A DNA stretch of 64,000 nucleotides, from assembly GCA_031378345.1 (NCBI GenBank), contig JANNDY010000034.1:124001-188000 (forward strand). The letters are read 5' to 3'. The translations under genes and the position numbers were made by a program. This DNA is from Emticicia sp031378345. GTDB lineage: Bacteria > Bacteroidota > Bacteroidia > Cytophagales > Spirosomataceae. The notes beneath the pieces are model-generated. The model saw only the letters and a program-made list of their open reading frames with translations, searched no databases and was not told the DNA's origin. This document shows, piece by piece, positions 32,948 to 41,105 of this stretch. Within the stretch, counting starts at the first letter, position 1. Every line of letters starts with the position of its first letter.

Positions 32948-34216
32948 ATGAAAAAGCTCGCCAAGTTAGGCATATTAGCTATCTTTGTGGTAATCAGCCA
33001 ATTGGTTTATGCCCAAAAAAGCAAAAAAAAAGACGATCGTTATGGGTTTCACTTCATTGGCAAACACCAAAAGTCTGCCAGATTTTCTTTTGACCTTCAC
33101 GCCAACCTTATAGTAGTAAAAGCAACCCTCGACGACTCTGATACTCTTCGATTTATACTTGATACTGGTGTAAGCTCGACTATTATTACTGACCCAAAAA
33201 GAGCCTTAACACTTGGTGTAAACTATGTTCGACGAGTGAAAATTTCAGGGGCTGGTGAAGGTGAGGCACTCATGGCAAATGTGTCGGTTGGGCATACTAT
33301 CAAAATCGGTGATATTATAGCTACCAAACAAAATTTGGTGGTTTTGGACGAAGATGTACTCAAACTTTCAGAGTTTTTGGGTGTACCGATTCATGGGATT
33401 TTTGGTCATGATATTTTCAGTAATTTTGTTGTTACAATTGATTTTGAAAATAAGAAGCTTAACCTGACCGACCCTTCGAGATTTAAGTATAAGAAAGCAA
33501 TGGGGGCACAATATCCTATAGTTTTGACGCAATCGAAGCCTTACACAGAAGCCATTGCGATGGTCAGAAATGATACGGTGATACCGATGAGGCTCGTCAT
33601 AGATACAGGTGCAGGACACGCTCTGTTGCTCAATGCAGGCATAAATGAACCTATTCGCTTGCCCGACAAAGTAATGAGAGCAAATCTTGGGCGTGGACTA
33701 AATGGTGAAATAAATGGACATATCGGGCGAGTTGATATGATACGAATGGGTAGTATCGAAATGAAAAATATTTTGGCTTCATTTCCTGATAGCCTGTCAT
33801 TTAGCATGAAATTTACGCCCGAAGCCGAAAAACGACAAGGAAGCATTGGCTGCGAATTGTTGCGAAGGTTTGTCGTTACGCTCAATTATCGTGAGGGCTA
33901 CATGATATTAAGACCTTTACGGAATCGTATGAAAGAAGCATTTGAGCATGACATGAGTGGCTTGGATGTGCGGGCAAAAGGCGATAAATTTAATCAATAT
34001 ATTGTCAATAAAGTGATTGAAGACTCCCCTGCCGACAAAGCTGGGCTACAAGAAGAAGACGAGCTGATTTTTGTTAATGACCAAAATGTGAAAGAATTGA
34101 CAATAAGCGATATATATAAAATTTTATCTCGAAAAGAAGGCAAAGAAGTAGCGTTTTTTTATAGAAGAAAAGGTGAGTTGAAATTTGCAAGTTTTAAATT
34201 GAAACGAATGATTTGA
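32948..34216 (+). CDS. Exported retropepsin-like aspartyl protease with PDZ domain
   Basis: The protein has 422 residues with a signal peptide (ending VYAQ, about 23). Two aspartyl-protease half-domains carry DTG motifs: LRFILDTGVSSTIITDP (about 66-82) and RLVIDTGAGHALLLNAGI (about 216-233). A C-terminal PDZ domain (about 325-415, KVIEDSPADKAGLQEEDELI) probably guides substrate binding. This DTG-DTG-PDZ architecture is widespread in Bacteroidota as periplasmic proteases of unknown substrate. The gene is preceded by a -7 box and followed by ATGATAGA repeats. Confidence 0.88.
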   Translation: MKKLAKLGILAIFVVISQLVYAQKSKKKDDRYGFHFIGKHQKSARFSFDLHANLIVVKATLDDSDTLRFILDTGVSSTIITDPKRALTLGVNYVRRVKISGAGEGEALMANVSVGHTIKIGDIIATKQNLVVLDEDVLKLSEFLGVPIHGIFGHDIFSNFVVTIDFENKKLNLTDPSRFKYKKAMGAQYPIVLTQSKPYTEAIAMVRNDTVIPMRLVIDTGAGHALLLNAGINEPIRLPDKVMRANLGRGLNGEINGHIGRVDMIRMGSIEMKNILASFPDSLSFSMKFTPEAEKRQGSIGCELLRRFVVTLNYREGYMILRPLRNRMKEAFEHDMSGLDVRAKGDKFNQYIVNKVIEDSPADKAGLQEEDELIFVNDQNVKELTISDIYKILSRKEGKEVAFFYRRKGELKFASFKLKRMI

Positions 34217-34221
34217 GTTCA

Positions 34222-34249
34222 ATGATAGAATGATAGAGTGAATGATAGA
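34222..34249 (+). repeat. ATGATAGA repeats behind the aspartyl protease gene
   Basis: Two adjacent ATGATAGA units (34222-34229, 34230-34237) are followed after GTGA by a third (34242-34249). The cluster begins 6 bp after the stop codon. The same 8-mer forms six tandem copies at 3383-3430. Confidence 0.8.
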
Positions 34250-34277
34250 ATTTATTTTTTCACTCACTCTGAACTCT

Positions 34278-35327
34278 TCACTGAATTTTCGTCCAGGCAC
34301 TCCAGTCGCTTTTGGCTTCTAATTTTGCTTCGATTTCGTTGGGCAACTTTGCAAAAAAATCCAAACCTGTTACCTTTTCTACTTCGTCGATTGGTACGAC
34401 ATAATTATTCATTCTTTTGCCAAAAAGTGCTTCATTTGGCAGCAAAAAGGCAATTGCACGAGAAGTTTTGCCAGAATTTGGTTGATAAAACAAAACAATT
34501 TTATAAAAAAACTCAGGTACAGCTACATTATTATATCGACCAATTGTGGGCAAACCTTTTCGCAAAACAGGACCAGTTACCACAAATAATTCTTCATCTC
34601 GCACCGACCAGCCACGAATCCTGCTTTCGATATTTTCCCAAATCCCACGGTTAAAATCTGGTACTTGCGGGGCAATATTACTCATAAAAAAAGTTTCGTT
34701 CATCAATTCTTGGCAACATTTAAAATCCCCTGCGGGCAACATATGTCCACGGTCATAGCCCGAGTTGCTATAATCGCCAGTCAATGCCGAATTATTCTTC
34801 ACTTTTCGGTCAGGAATAAACTGATTTCCAGCTCTATTGGCAATTCCTTTTGTATATTCTCCACGCAATTTATGCACCACCCACGCAGGCACTTCATACT
34901 CTTCTTCGTAGCGAAGTGTATAGTTTTTATGCTTGATTATTTCATCACCTTTTTTGATAGCTGGCAAAGCAAAATCTGGAATTTCGCTCTCTGTTGGGGT
35001 TTCATCTTGACCAAAAACTTTGTCTTTTATTTTGGTAATTTTATCAAAAATCGAAGGTTCATCTTGTGTAGTTGCTTCATTATCAGTGGTTTTTGAGTTT
35101 TTGTTATTAGTGGCGGTTGCTACATTATCACCGTTATTGGCAGTTGCTTCGTTGTCTGGCTCAGGTGCTTTATAAGGATTTTTTTTATCAGAAATACTTT
35201 CTTTTGATTGAAAAACGCCTGAAACTGTCTGCCAAAATTTCCCGAAAGGCCCTGCCTTATCTTTGAAATAAAGCACATAGCCAATGCCAAAAAATATTAA
35301 AATTAAAATAATGCGGTTAGATTTCAT
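34278..35327 (-). CDS. Membrane-anchored DNA/RNA non-specific endonuclease
   Basis: The protein has 349 residues starting MKSNRIILILIFFGIGYVLY; longer starts (35336, 35408) are possible but the transmembrane anchor begins here. A low-complexity Asn/Thr/Lys/Glu linker (about 45-115) separates the anchor from the nuclease domain (about 130-345). The beta-beta-alpha metal motif reads SGYDRGHMLPAGDF, with the catalytic His in DRGH, and ENIESRIR provides the metal Asn region. The enzyme would cut DNA and RNA outside the cytoplasm, for nutrient acquisition or defence. The exact cellular side depends on the anchor topology (N-in expected). Confidence 0.85.
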   Translation of the reverse strand: MKSNRIILILIFFGIGYVLYFKDKAGPFGKFWQTVSGVFQSKESISDKKNPYKAPEPDNEATANNGDNVATATNNKNSKTTDNEATTQDEPSIFDKITKIKDKVFGQDETPTESEIPDFALPAIKKGDEIIKHKNYTLRYEEEYEVPAWVVHKLRGEYTKGIANRAGNQFIPDRKVKNNSALTGDYSNSGYDRGHMLPAGDFKCCQELMNETFFMSNIAPQVPDFNRGIWENIESRIRGWSVRDEELFVVTGPVLRKGLPTIGRYNNVAVPEFFYKIVLFYQPNSGKTSRAIAFLLPNEALFGKRMNNYVVPIDEVEKVTGLDFFAKLPNEIEAKLEAKSDWSAWTKIQ

Positions 35328-35502
35328 CAATATCATTTTTGTAGCACAATTCTCTGAATTGTGATTAATTAACAATACAATTCGGAGAATTGTACTACTT
35401 GTTTGCAAGTTTACAACAAAACGTACAAGTTTAATAATTATGCAGCCTTTTCTCGAAATATTATTTTTGTTGAACTCTATTCCGACTTCTCGCTTTTGCT
35501 CT

Positions 35503-35510
35503 TATCTTTG
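35503..35510 (+). promoter_or_regulatory. -7 box (TATCTTTG) upstream of the DUF1080 gene
   Basis: An exact TAnnTTTG match lies 24 bp upstream of the chosen ATG at 35535, which supports that start over the upstream ATG at 35403. Confidence 0.6.
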
Positions 35511-35534
35511 TTTCTCAAAACTAACACAATAAAC

Positions 35535-37358
35535 ATGAAAAGAAACATCTTCAAAAATTTTGTTTTTTGTAGCTTTTGGGCATCTACAGCTTTCGCCCAA
35601 CAAACAATTCCGCTAAATGATATGTCGGCTTTTAGACCTATCAAAGAAAACTGGAGCATCGTTGGCAGTGCCGCTTCCAATATTGACCAAACAAATATAA
35701 TGACCACAGAAGCTGGCACGGGCATTTTGGTTTGTAAGCACGAAATCGGCAAATATGGCATCGAAAAAGACCTTTTGAGCAATATGGAGCATGGCAATTT
35801 GGACATTGACCTTGATTTTATGATGGCAAAAGGTTCAAATTCGGGCATTTATTTGCAAGGTCGATATGAGATTCAGTTGTTTGATAGTTGGGGCAAAAAA
35901 ACACCAAAATATGGTGATTGTGGCGGAATTTATGAGCGTTGGGACGACTCAAAACCCGAAGGCTCAAAAGGCTACCAAGGCATTGCACCACGCATAAACG
36001 TAGCAAAAGCCCCTGGTTTATGGCAAAACATAAAGATTTCGTTTCAAGCCCCACGCTTCGATGCCACAGGGAAAAAGATTAGTAATGCCAAAATTCTTTC
36101 GATTATTATGAACGATATTTTGATTCATGAAAACGTTGAAATGACTGGACAAACACGTGGAGCTTTAATTGATAATGAAGTGGCACAAGGTCCATTGCGT
36201 TTTCAAGGCGACCACGGAAATGTGGCTTTCAGAAATATAAAATACAAGAGTTATAATGAAAAAAAACTCATATTCAGCGATTTGAAATTTGGTGTTTATA
36301 AAGGCAATTTCCGAACAATTGATGATGTTGAAAAAATAAAACCAACCTTAAATGGCAACGCAATGCTATTAAATTGGGCAGTAAGTAATGCTGAAAATGA
36401 ATTTGCCGTAAAATATGTGGGCAAAATAAAAGTGCCCGAGGCAGGAAAATATACTTTCACGACTGTTCATGGGGGCAATACCCAAATGAAAATTAATGGA
36501 AAAGAGGCATTCAAAAATGGTTGGTTGAATTCGGGCGAAGGTCGTCAAATGACCATCGAACTTCCTGCGGGCGATGTTGATTTTGAAATGTATTATTGGA
36601 AAAGTGATGGTTGGCTTCAACCATCGTTGGGGCTTTATGCCGAGTCGGAAACCATTCGTCGACACCCGCTTCATTACCCAAATTCGGCTTTGGTAACAAA
36701 CCCCGTTTCACCGATTTTGCTTAATACTGCTACCGAACCTGTGCTTTTACGCTCATTTATGGACATCAAAGAAGGCGAAAAAAACAAGCGTGTGGTTCAT
36801 GCGATTTCGGTCGGGAATAAAGAAAACATTCATTACACTTACGATTTAGATAACGGAGCTTTGTTTCAGATTTGGAAAGGTGGTTTTTTGAATACAACAC
36901 CTATGTGGAACGACCGTGGCGATGGAAGTTCAAAACCTATGGGAAGTTTGACTTCTTTGAGCGATTCGCCAACTTTGATGGTGCTTGATTCGCCCGAAAA
37001 ACCTTGGGGCGTTTTGGACGCTTCGTTTCGTCCGAGAGGGTATGATTTAGATGAAAACGGTCAACCAACAATCAAATATGACTTGAAAGGCGTACAGGTT
37101 TCTGACAAAATAACACCAAGCGAAGACGGCAAAATGTTCAAGCGTGAAATAGCTGTAAAAGGTTCATTATCAAATATTTATGGGAGATTGGCGACTGCAA
37201 AAAATATTACAAAAACACCCGAAGGCTTATTCATAGTTGGTGATAATGCCTATTTCATAAAAGTGATTGAAGGCTCGCCAAGTATTAGAGAATCCAACGG
37301 CATGAAAGAGCTGATTGTGCCAATTGGTGAAAAACTTTCTTATTCAATTATTTGGTAA
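35535..37358 (+). CDS. Exported DUF1080 (3-keto-disaccharide hydrolase-like) and PA14 protein
   Basis: The protein has 607 residues from MKRNIFKNFVFCSFWASTAF, a signal peptide; a -7 box 24 bp upstream supports this start. The DUF1080 jelly-roll domain (about 22-215) has GNLDIDLDFMMAKGSNSGIY, LQGRYEIQLFDSWGKK and GPLRFQGDHGNVAFRNIKY. A PA14-like domain (about 245-340) shows AGKYTFTTVHGGNTQMKING. The C-terminal about 240 residues form an additional beta domain I cannot name. DUF1080 proteins hydrolyse 3-keto-glycosides or bind glycans in the periplasm. The next gene (PQQ-type dehydrogenase/cytochrome c) is a plausible redox partner and may share the transcript (79-bp gap). Confidence 0.85.
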   Translation: MKRNIFKNFVFCSFWASTAFAQQTIPLNDMSAFRPIKENWSIVGSAASNIDQTNIMTTEAGTGILVCKHEIGKYGIEKDLLSNMEHGNLDIDLDFMMAKGSNSGIYLQGRYEIQLFDSWGKKTPKYGDCGGIYERWDDSKPEGSKGYQGIAPRINVAKAPGLWQNIKISFQAPRFDATGKKISNAKILSIIMNDILIHENVEMTGQTRGALIDNEVAQGPLRFQGDHGNVAFRNIKYKSYNEKKLIFSDLKFGVYKGNFRTIDDVEKIKPTLNGNAMLLNWAVSNAENEFAVKYVGKIKVPEAGKYTFTTVHGGNTQMKINGKEAFKNGWLNSGEGRQMTIELPAGDVDFEMYYWKSDGWLQPSLGLYAESETIRRHPLHYPNSALVTNPVSPILLNTATEPVLLRSFMDIKEGEKNKRVVHAISVGNKENIHYTYDLDNGALFQIWKGGFLNTTPMWNDRGDGSSKPMGSLTSLSDSPTLMVLDSPEKPWGVLDASFRPRGYDLDENGQPTIKYDLKGVQVSDKITPSEDGKMFKREIAVKGSLSNIYGRLATAKNITKTPEGLFIVGDNAYFIKVIEGSPSIRESNGMKELIVPIGEKLSYSIIW

Positions 37359-37437
37359 AGGCAAAGCTGTTCAAAGTTTGCAACTTTGAACCTAAGAATC
37401 AAATCAAGTCTTTGACTTTAATTAATCCTACTTCAAA

Positions 37438-38799
37438 ATGAAAAACATCATAAAAATATTCGTCTTTTTACTAACATTTTCGAGTGTGTTTGCCCAAAAT
37501 ACTGCCGAAAATGACTATTATCGTATCCTTACTTTGCCAGTTGCCGAAGGTACACTTTTGGAAGTTGGCGGCATTACGACTATACCCAATGGCGACATAG
37601 CTTTGGCAACTCGCCGTGGCGATATTTGGATTATCAATAATGCCTACATGAATAATGGCACTGCTCCATTTTATAGAAAATTTGCTTCTGGTTTGCACGA
37701 AATCTTAGGACTTGTCTATAAAAATGGCTCTTTTTACTGCACTCAAAGAGGAGAATTGACAAAATTGACTGATAAAAACGGCGATGGAAAAGCAGATTCT
37801 TACGAAACAATTGCAAATTTACCAATCTCAGGTCATTACCACGAATATACTTTTGGACCAAAACTCATGCCCGACGGCTCAATGATTATTACGGGAAATG
37901 TTGCCTTTGGTGACGAAGAATGGTGGAGAGGCGAAAGCCGTGTGCCGTGGAGAGGTTGGGCATTGAAAATTACCGAAGATGGCAAAATCGAACCTTTCGC
38001 AACAGGCATGCGTTCGCCTTGCGGTATCGGTGCAATTGATGGTGAGTTTTGGTACGGCGACAACCAAGGCGATTGGATGGGTTCGGGCTTTATTTCCCAA
38101 GTAAACAAAGGTGATTTTATGGGACATCCCGCAGGTTTGCGTTGGACTGGCGAGCCTAATTCCCCTGTCAAACTAACAACTGAGCAACTTTATGCAAAAC
38201 TTGACCCACGCAAAACCAAAGATGCCAACGGACGATATATCAAACCCGAAGACATTGCAAGTGATAGAGGAAAGTACCTTTTTGAGGTAAAAAAAGATAT
38301 TCCAGAAATCAAATTACCAGCTGTTTGGTTGCCGCATGGAGTGCTTGGAATATCAACTTCTGAGATAATTAAGGACGAAACCAATGGTGCTTTCGGACCA
38401 TTTGCAGGACAACTCTTTGTGGGCGACCAAGGCAAAAGTAACCTCACAAGGGTATTTATCGAAAAAATTAATGGTGAATATCAGGGTGCGGCTTTTGCTT
38501 TCAAAGATGGTTTTCAGTCTGGCACGCTTCGCATGGTTTTTGGCAATGACGGCTCCATGTTTGTTGGCGAAACCAACCGTGGCTGGGGTTCGGCAGGAAC
38601 AACAACTTCTGGCATCGAGCGTTTGGTTTGGACAGGAAAAATGCCTTTTGAAATGAAAACCGTCAAAGCCATGCCTGATGGTTTTGAGGTAGAATTTACA
38701 AAACCTGTCAATAAAGCTACTGCCAATGACTTCAAAAATTACCAAATTCGTAGCTTTATTTATAAATACCAGCCAGTTTATGGCAGGCCCTATGGTTGA
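37438..38799 (+). CDS. PQQ-type sugar dehydrogenase-like protein, 5' part of a frameshifted gene
   Basis: The frame has 453 residues with a signal peptide (ending VFAQ). The beta-propeller part shows GGITTIPNGDIALATRRGDI, ISGHYHEYTFGPKLMPDGSM, RSPCGIGAIDGEFWYGDNQG and VWLPHGVLGISTSEI. It ends abnormally in YGRPYG and a TGA. Removing one G at 38786-38787 (CAGGCCC to CAGCCC) restores YGSPMVDEKF and joins it to the downstream frame that ends in a cytochrome c domain. This is the full architecture expected for the Bacteroidota family. The product is therefore truncated unless the shift is a sequencing error or is bypassed. The intact enzyme would oxidise sugars or aldehydes in the periplasm and pass electrons to its cytochrome domain. 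Confidence 0.8.
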   Translation: MKNIIKIFVFLLTFSSVFAQNTAENDYYRILTLPVAEGTLLEVGGITTIPNGDIALATRRGDIWIINNAYMNNGTAPFYRKFASGLHEILGLVYKNGSFYCTQRGELTKLTDKNGDGKADSYETIANLPISGHYHEYTFGPKLMPDGSMIITGNVAFGDEEWWRGESRVPWRGWALKITEDGKIEPFATGMRSPCGIGAIDGEFWYGDNQGDWMGSGFISQVNKGDFMGHPAGLRWTGEPNSPVKLTTEQLYAKLDPRKTKDANGRYIKPEDIASDRGKYLFEVKKDIPEIKLPAVWLPHGVLGISTSEIIKDETNGAFGPFAGQLFVGDQGKSNLTRVFIEKINGEYQGAAFAFKDGFQSGTLRMVFGNDGSMFVGETNRGWGSAGTTTSGIERLVWTGKMPFEMKTVKAMPDGFEVEFTKPVNKATANDFKNYQIRSFIYKYQPVYGRPYG

Positions 38800-39358
38800 T
38801 GAGAAATTTTTGAATGTAAAAGGCTTGAAACTTTCGTACGATGGTATGAAAGTCAGGCTTTTGGTTGATGGTTTGAGAGAACATTTTATTCATGAATTAA
38901 AAATTGATGGCGTAAAAGATTTGGACGACAAAACGCTTTTGCACAACATGGCTTTTTATACTTTGAATAATATTCCGTCTGGCGAAAAAATGAGTAGTTT
39001 CGTACCTCGTCCTTCAAATATGGCTGTTACCAGTACTACAACCGCCGAAGTAAAACTCACTACGCCCGACGATAAAACTGCCAAAACAAAAACCAAAAAA
39101 GCCCCAACCTACGAAGAAATAAAGCCTTTATTGCAAAAACACACTTGCTTGGCTTGCCACCAAACCGAAAAACGCCAAGTTGGACCAGCCTATAAAGATG
39201 TAGCAAAAAGAGGCTATTCTGATGAAAAAATTGTGGAACTCATCTATAATCCAAACCCAAAAAACTGGGCAGGATATACCGAAATGTTAGCCATGCCGCA
39301 AGTGCCAAAAGCTGACGCCTTGAAAATCGCCGCTTGGATAAATTCTTTGAAGAAGTAG
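38780..39358 (+). pseudogene. 3' part of the frameshifted dehydrogenase: linker and cytochrome c domain
   Basis: This frame (+1 relative to the upstream part) continues the same protein: VDEKFLNVKGLKLSYDGMKV, FIHELKIDGVKDLDD, then a Lys/Thr-rich linker and a cytochrome c domain (about the last 80 residues). That domain has the haem motif HTCLACHQTEK, GPAYKDVAKRGY and a C-terminal MPQVPKADALKIAAWINSL supplying the Met ligand region. It has no signal peptide of its own, so alone it could not be exported or loaded with haem. It is best seen as the detached C-terminus of the preceding gene. Confidence 0.8.
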
Positions 39359-39404
39359 GGAAATAGTTATACAAACAAGCTCTTTCAGATTTTAGGGGGG
39401 CTTG

Positions 39405-39471
39405 TTAGGATTCCCTTTGAATATATAAATGACTGATAATCAGCTATTTATATATTCAAAGGGAAGCCTAA
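39405..39471. repeat. Near-perfect palindrome of about 67 bp at the left border of the restriction island
   Basis: The perfect 20-bp arms TTCCCTTTGAATATATAAAT (39411-39430) and 39446-39465 extend outward to 26 bp with one mismatch (to 39405 and 39471). The 15-bp centre itself contains CTGAT-A-ATCAG. The right arm runs into the coding remnant of a RelE-type toxin (39464 onward). A shorter stem (AACAAGC 39374-39380, GCTTGTT 39400-39406) precedes it and may terminate the cytochrome transcript. Confidence 0.88.
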
Positions 39472-39550
39472 AAAACTAAAAGGTAGAGATGCATATCGCA
39501 TTCGCACAGGCGACTATCGCATCATTTATTGCATTTTTGATAACGAAAAA
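39464..39550 (+). pseudogene. RelE/ParE-type toxin gene remnant, central part
   Basis: The frame reads KPKKLKGRDAYRIRTGDYRI followed by IYCIFDNEK, the characteristic central strand region of RelE/ParE toxins. No N-terminal part is present because the palindrome (39405-39471) abuts it, and the toxin homology stops after DNEK. The expected C-terminal continuation (KLIVEVIALGHRKDIYE and stop) is found on the same strand at 42664-42717, on the other side of the restriction-modification genes. This suggests that one toxin gene was split by the island. Confidence 0.75.
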
Positions 39551-39662
39551 GTATTGCCGATGTGGTGGGATTTGAAAAACGTCAGCCGAAATTTAGCACC
39601 AAAGTTCATTAGAAGTACAATGTTTAAATTTAGTACAAATGCCCCACTTTTGCAAAACCCCC

Positions 39663-39672
39663 TGTTAGCCGA
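39663..39672 (+). repeat. Terminal inverted repeat, left, of the restriction-modification module
   Basis: TGTTAGCCGA here is the exact reverse complement of TCGGCTAACA at 42655-42664. The pair brackets the five-gene restriction-modification module; the left copy overlaps the stop codon of the DpnA-like methyltransferase. A 10-bp match could be chance, but the position at both borders makes a terminal repeat or recombination site plausible. Confidence 0.5.
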
Positions 39673-40564
39673 TCGCCCTTTTTTTCGTCAAGTTTAATTC
39701 TGTTTTATATTCTGTCTCTGGTTCTTCAACTACAAATAATTCTTGTTCTTTTTTGAAGTCAAAACAGCCTAATTTTTGTTTGTAACTTGCAAATACTTTA
39801 TTGTTTTCAATTTCAAGTTTTCTGTTTTTACTAATGTTCAAAAATTCTTCTTCTTGGTCAATTCCTAAAAATCTTCTGTTAGCCAAGTTTGATGCAATTC
39901 CTGTCGTACTACTTCCTGTAAATGGGTCAAGTATCCAAGCATTTGGCTTTGTAGAAGCCAAAATTAAACGTGTCAAAACAGATAAAGGTTTTTGTGTTGG
40001 GTGTTTCCCACAAGATTTTTCCCAGGGAGCAATGGCTGGCAACTTCCAAACGTCTTTCATTTGTTTGTCGTCATTTAGTTGCTTCATTAGTTCATAGTTG
40101 TAATAATGAGGAACTTTATCACTTTTCCTTGCCCAAATTATTTGTTCTGTTGAATAGGTGAAGTAACGGCAAGAAAAATTTGGTGGTGGATTTGACTTTT
40201 CCCAAGTGATTACGTTTAGAATTTTAAAACCTAACTCGTTTAGGATTTGTCCAACTGAAAAAATGTTGTGCATTGTACCACTTATCCAAATTGTAGCATC
40301 GTCTTTCATTTTTTCTCTCGCCAATGTTAGCCACTTTCGATTAAAGTCGTTTATAAATTCAAAACCTTCCGATTTATCCCATTTTCCTTTGTTTACGCTT
40401 ACGATTTTGCCACTTTGAATTGAAAGTCCATTGTTTGAAAGGAAATAAGGTGGGTCTGCAAAAATCATATCAAACTTATGGTCGAATTGTGGCAAAAGTT
40501 CCATTGTATCTCCGTGAAGAAGATAAAAATCTTTGTTGATTGATTTGAAATAAGGGTTTATCAT
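39665..40564 (-). CDS. DpnA-like beta-class adenine DNA methyltransferase (type II R-M)
   Basis: The protein has 299 residues. Catalytic motif IV FADPPYFLSNNGL (about 34-46) precedes the SAM-binding motif I DPFTGSSTTG (about 215-224), the beta-class order. SCRYFTYSTEQIIWARK and CGKHPTQKP are family blocks. From memory, the sequence is closely similar to M.DpnA of the DpnII system (GATC), so GATC specificity is inferred. DpnA-type enzymes can also methylate single-stranded DNA. The start overlaps the stop of the upstream 80-residue gene (ATGA), and transcription is divergent from the controller and nuclease genes. Confidence 0.88.
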   Translation of the reverse strand: MINPYFKSINKDFYLLHGDTMELLPQFDHKFDMIFADPPYFLSNNGLSIQSGKIVSVNKGKWDKSEGFEFINDFNRKWLTLAREKMKDDATIWISGTMHNIFSVGQILNELGFKILNVITWEKSNPPPNFSCRYFTYSTEQIIWARKSDKVPHYYNYELMKQLNDDKQMKDVWKLPAIAPWEKSCGKHPTQKPLSVLTRLILASTKPNAWILDPFTGSSTTGIASNLANRRFLGIDQEEEFLNISKNRKLEIENNKVFASYKQKLGCFDFKKEQELFVVEEPETEYKTELNLTKKRAIG

Positions 40565-40803
40565 TCTTCTAACATATCAGCTAAAAAGTGTAACAATGTA
40601 CCTAATTCATGACTTCCTTCTGTGAATCCATATTTTTCGCAGTTATCGGGAATAACCAAATCCCTAAATTTTATATCTGAATCAGAAGACACAAGTCTAA
40701 GAGCATTAACTAAAATACTAATTTTTTCACTTGGAAAGGTCGTAAAAATAGAATTATTATGATGGGATTGTAGCTGTGAATTGGTAATAGTTAATGATTT
40801 CAT
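40561..40803 (-). CDS. Small protein of unknown function coupled to the DpnA-like methyltransferase
   Basis: The protein has 80 residues, with no recognised domain. The middle SEKISILVNALRLVSSDSDI and the acidic C-terminus (GSHELGTLLHFLADMLEE) suggest a small helical soluble protein. It overlaps the methyltransferase start by 4 bp (ATGA), so the two are translationally coupled, and it is the first gene transcribed leftward from the control region at 40839-40853. It may be an accessory or regulatory subunit of the restriction-modification module. Nothing in the sequence proves this. Confidence 0.65.
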   Translation of the reverse strand: MKSLTITNSQLQSHHNNSIFTTFPSEKISILVNALRLVSSDSDIKFRDLVIPDNCEKYGFTEGSHELGTLLHFLADMLEE

Positions 40804-40838
40804 ATATTTTTTTACAAATATAGTAAAAAAAACAACAT

Positions 40839-40853
40839 CACACTTATTGTGTG
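40839..40853. promoter_or_regulatory. Putative controller (C-protein) operator of the R-M module
   Basis: CACAC-TTATT-GTGTG (40839-40853) is a perfect palindrome with a 5-bp centre. It is located in the 85-bp divergent region between the methyltransferase unit and the C-protein/endonuclease unit. C proteins bind such sites to delay nuclease expression. The motif differs from the classical GACT...AGTC C-box, so binding is an inference from position. Confidence 0.55.
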
Positions 40854-40888
40854 TAGATTTTTATTTTTAAAAGAATGACTTTTGACAA

Positions 40889-41101
40889 ATGAAAAATGAA
40901 GTAATTATAAAATTTGGAAATAAAGTTCGTCAACTTAGGCTTTCTAAAAATCTTTCACAAGAAGTTCTTGCAGAGAAAAGTGGTCTTCACCGAAATTATA
41001 TTGGTATGGTTGAACGGGGTGAAAGAAATCCTTCTTTAATAAATATTGAAAAATTAGCTAATTCTCTTGAAATATCTTTGACAGATTTATTTAAACTTTA
41101 A
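40889..41101 (+). CDS. Restriction-modification controller protein (XRE-type HTH)
   Basis: The protein has 70 residues, almost entirely a helix-turn-helix domain: FGNKVRQLRLSKNLSQEVLA, EKSGLHRNYIGMVERGERNP and SLINIEKLANSLEISLTDLF. The size and fold match C proteins of type II restriction-modification systems, which activate their own and the nuclease gene after entry into a new host. The stop codon is 4 bp before the endonuclease start, consistent with co-translation. A palindrome lies 36 bp upstream of its start. Confidence 0.88.
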   Translation: MKNEVIIKFGNKVRQLRLSKNLSQEVLAEKSGLHRNYIGMVERGERNPSLINIEKLANSLEISLTDLFKL

Positions 41102-41105
41102 AAAA

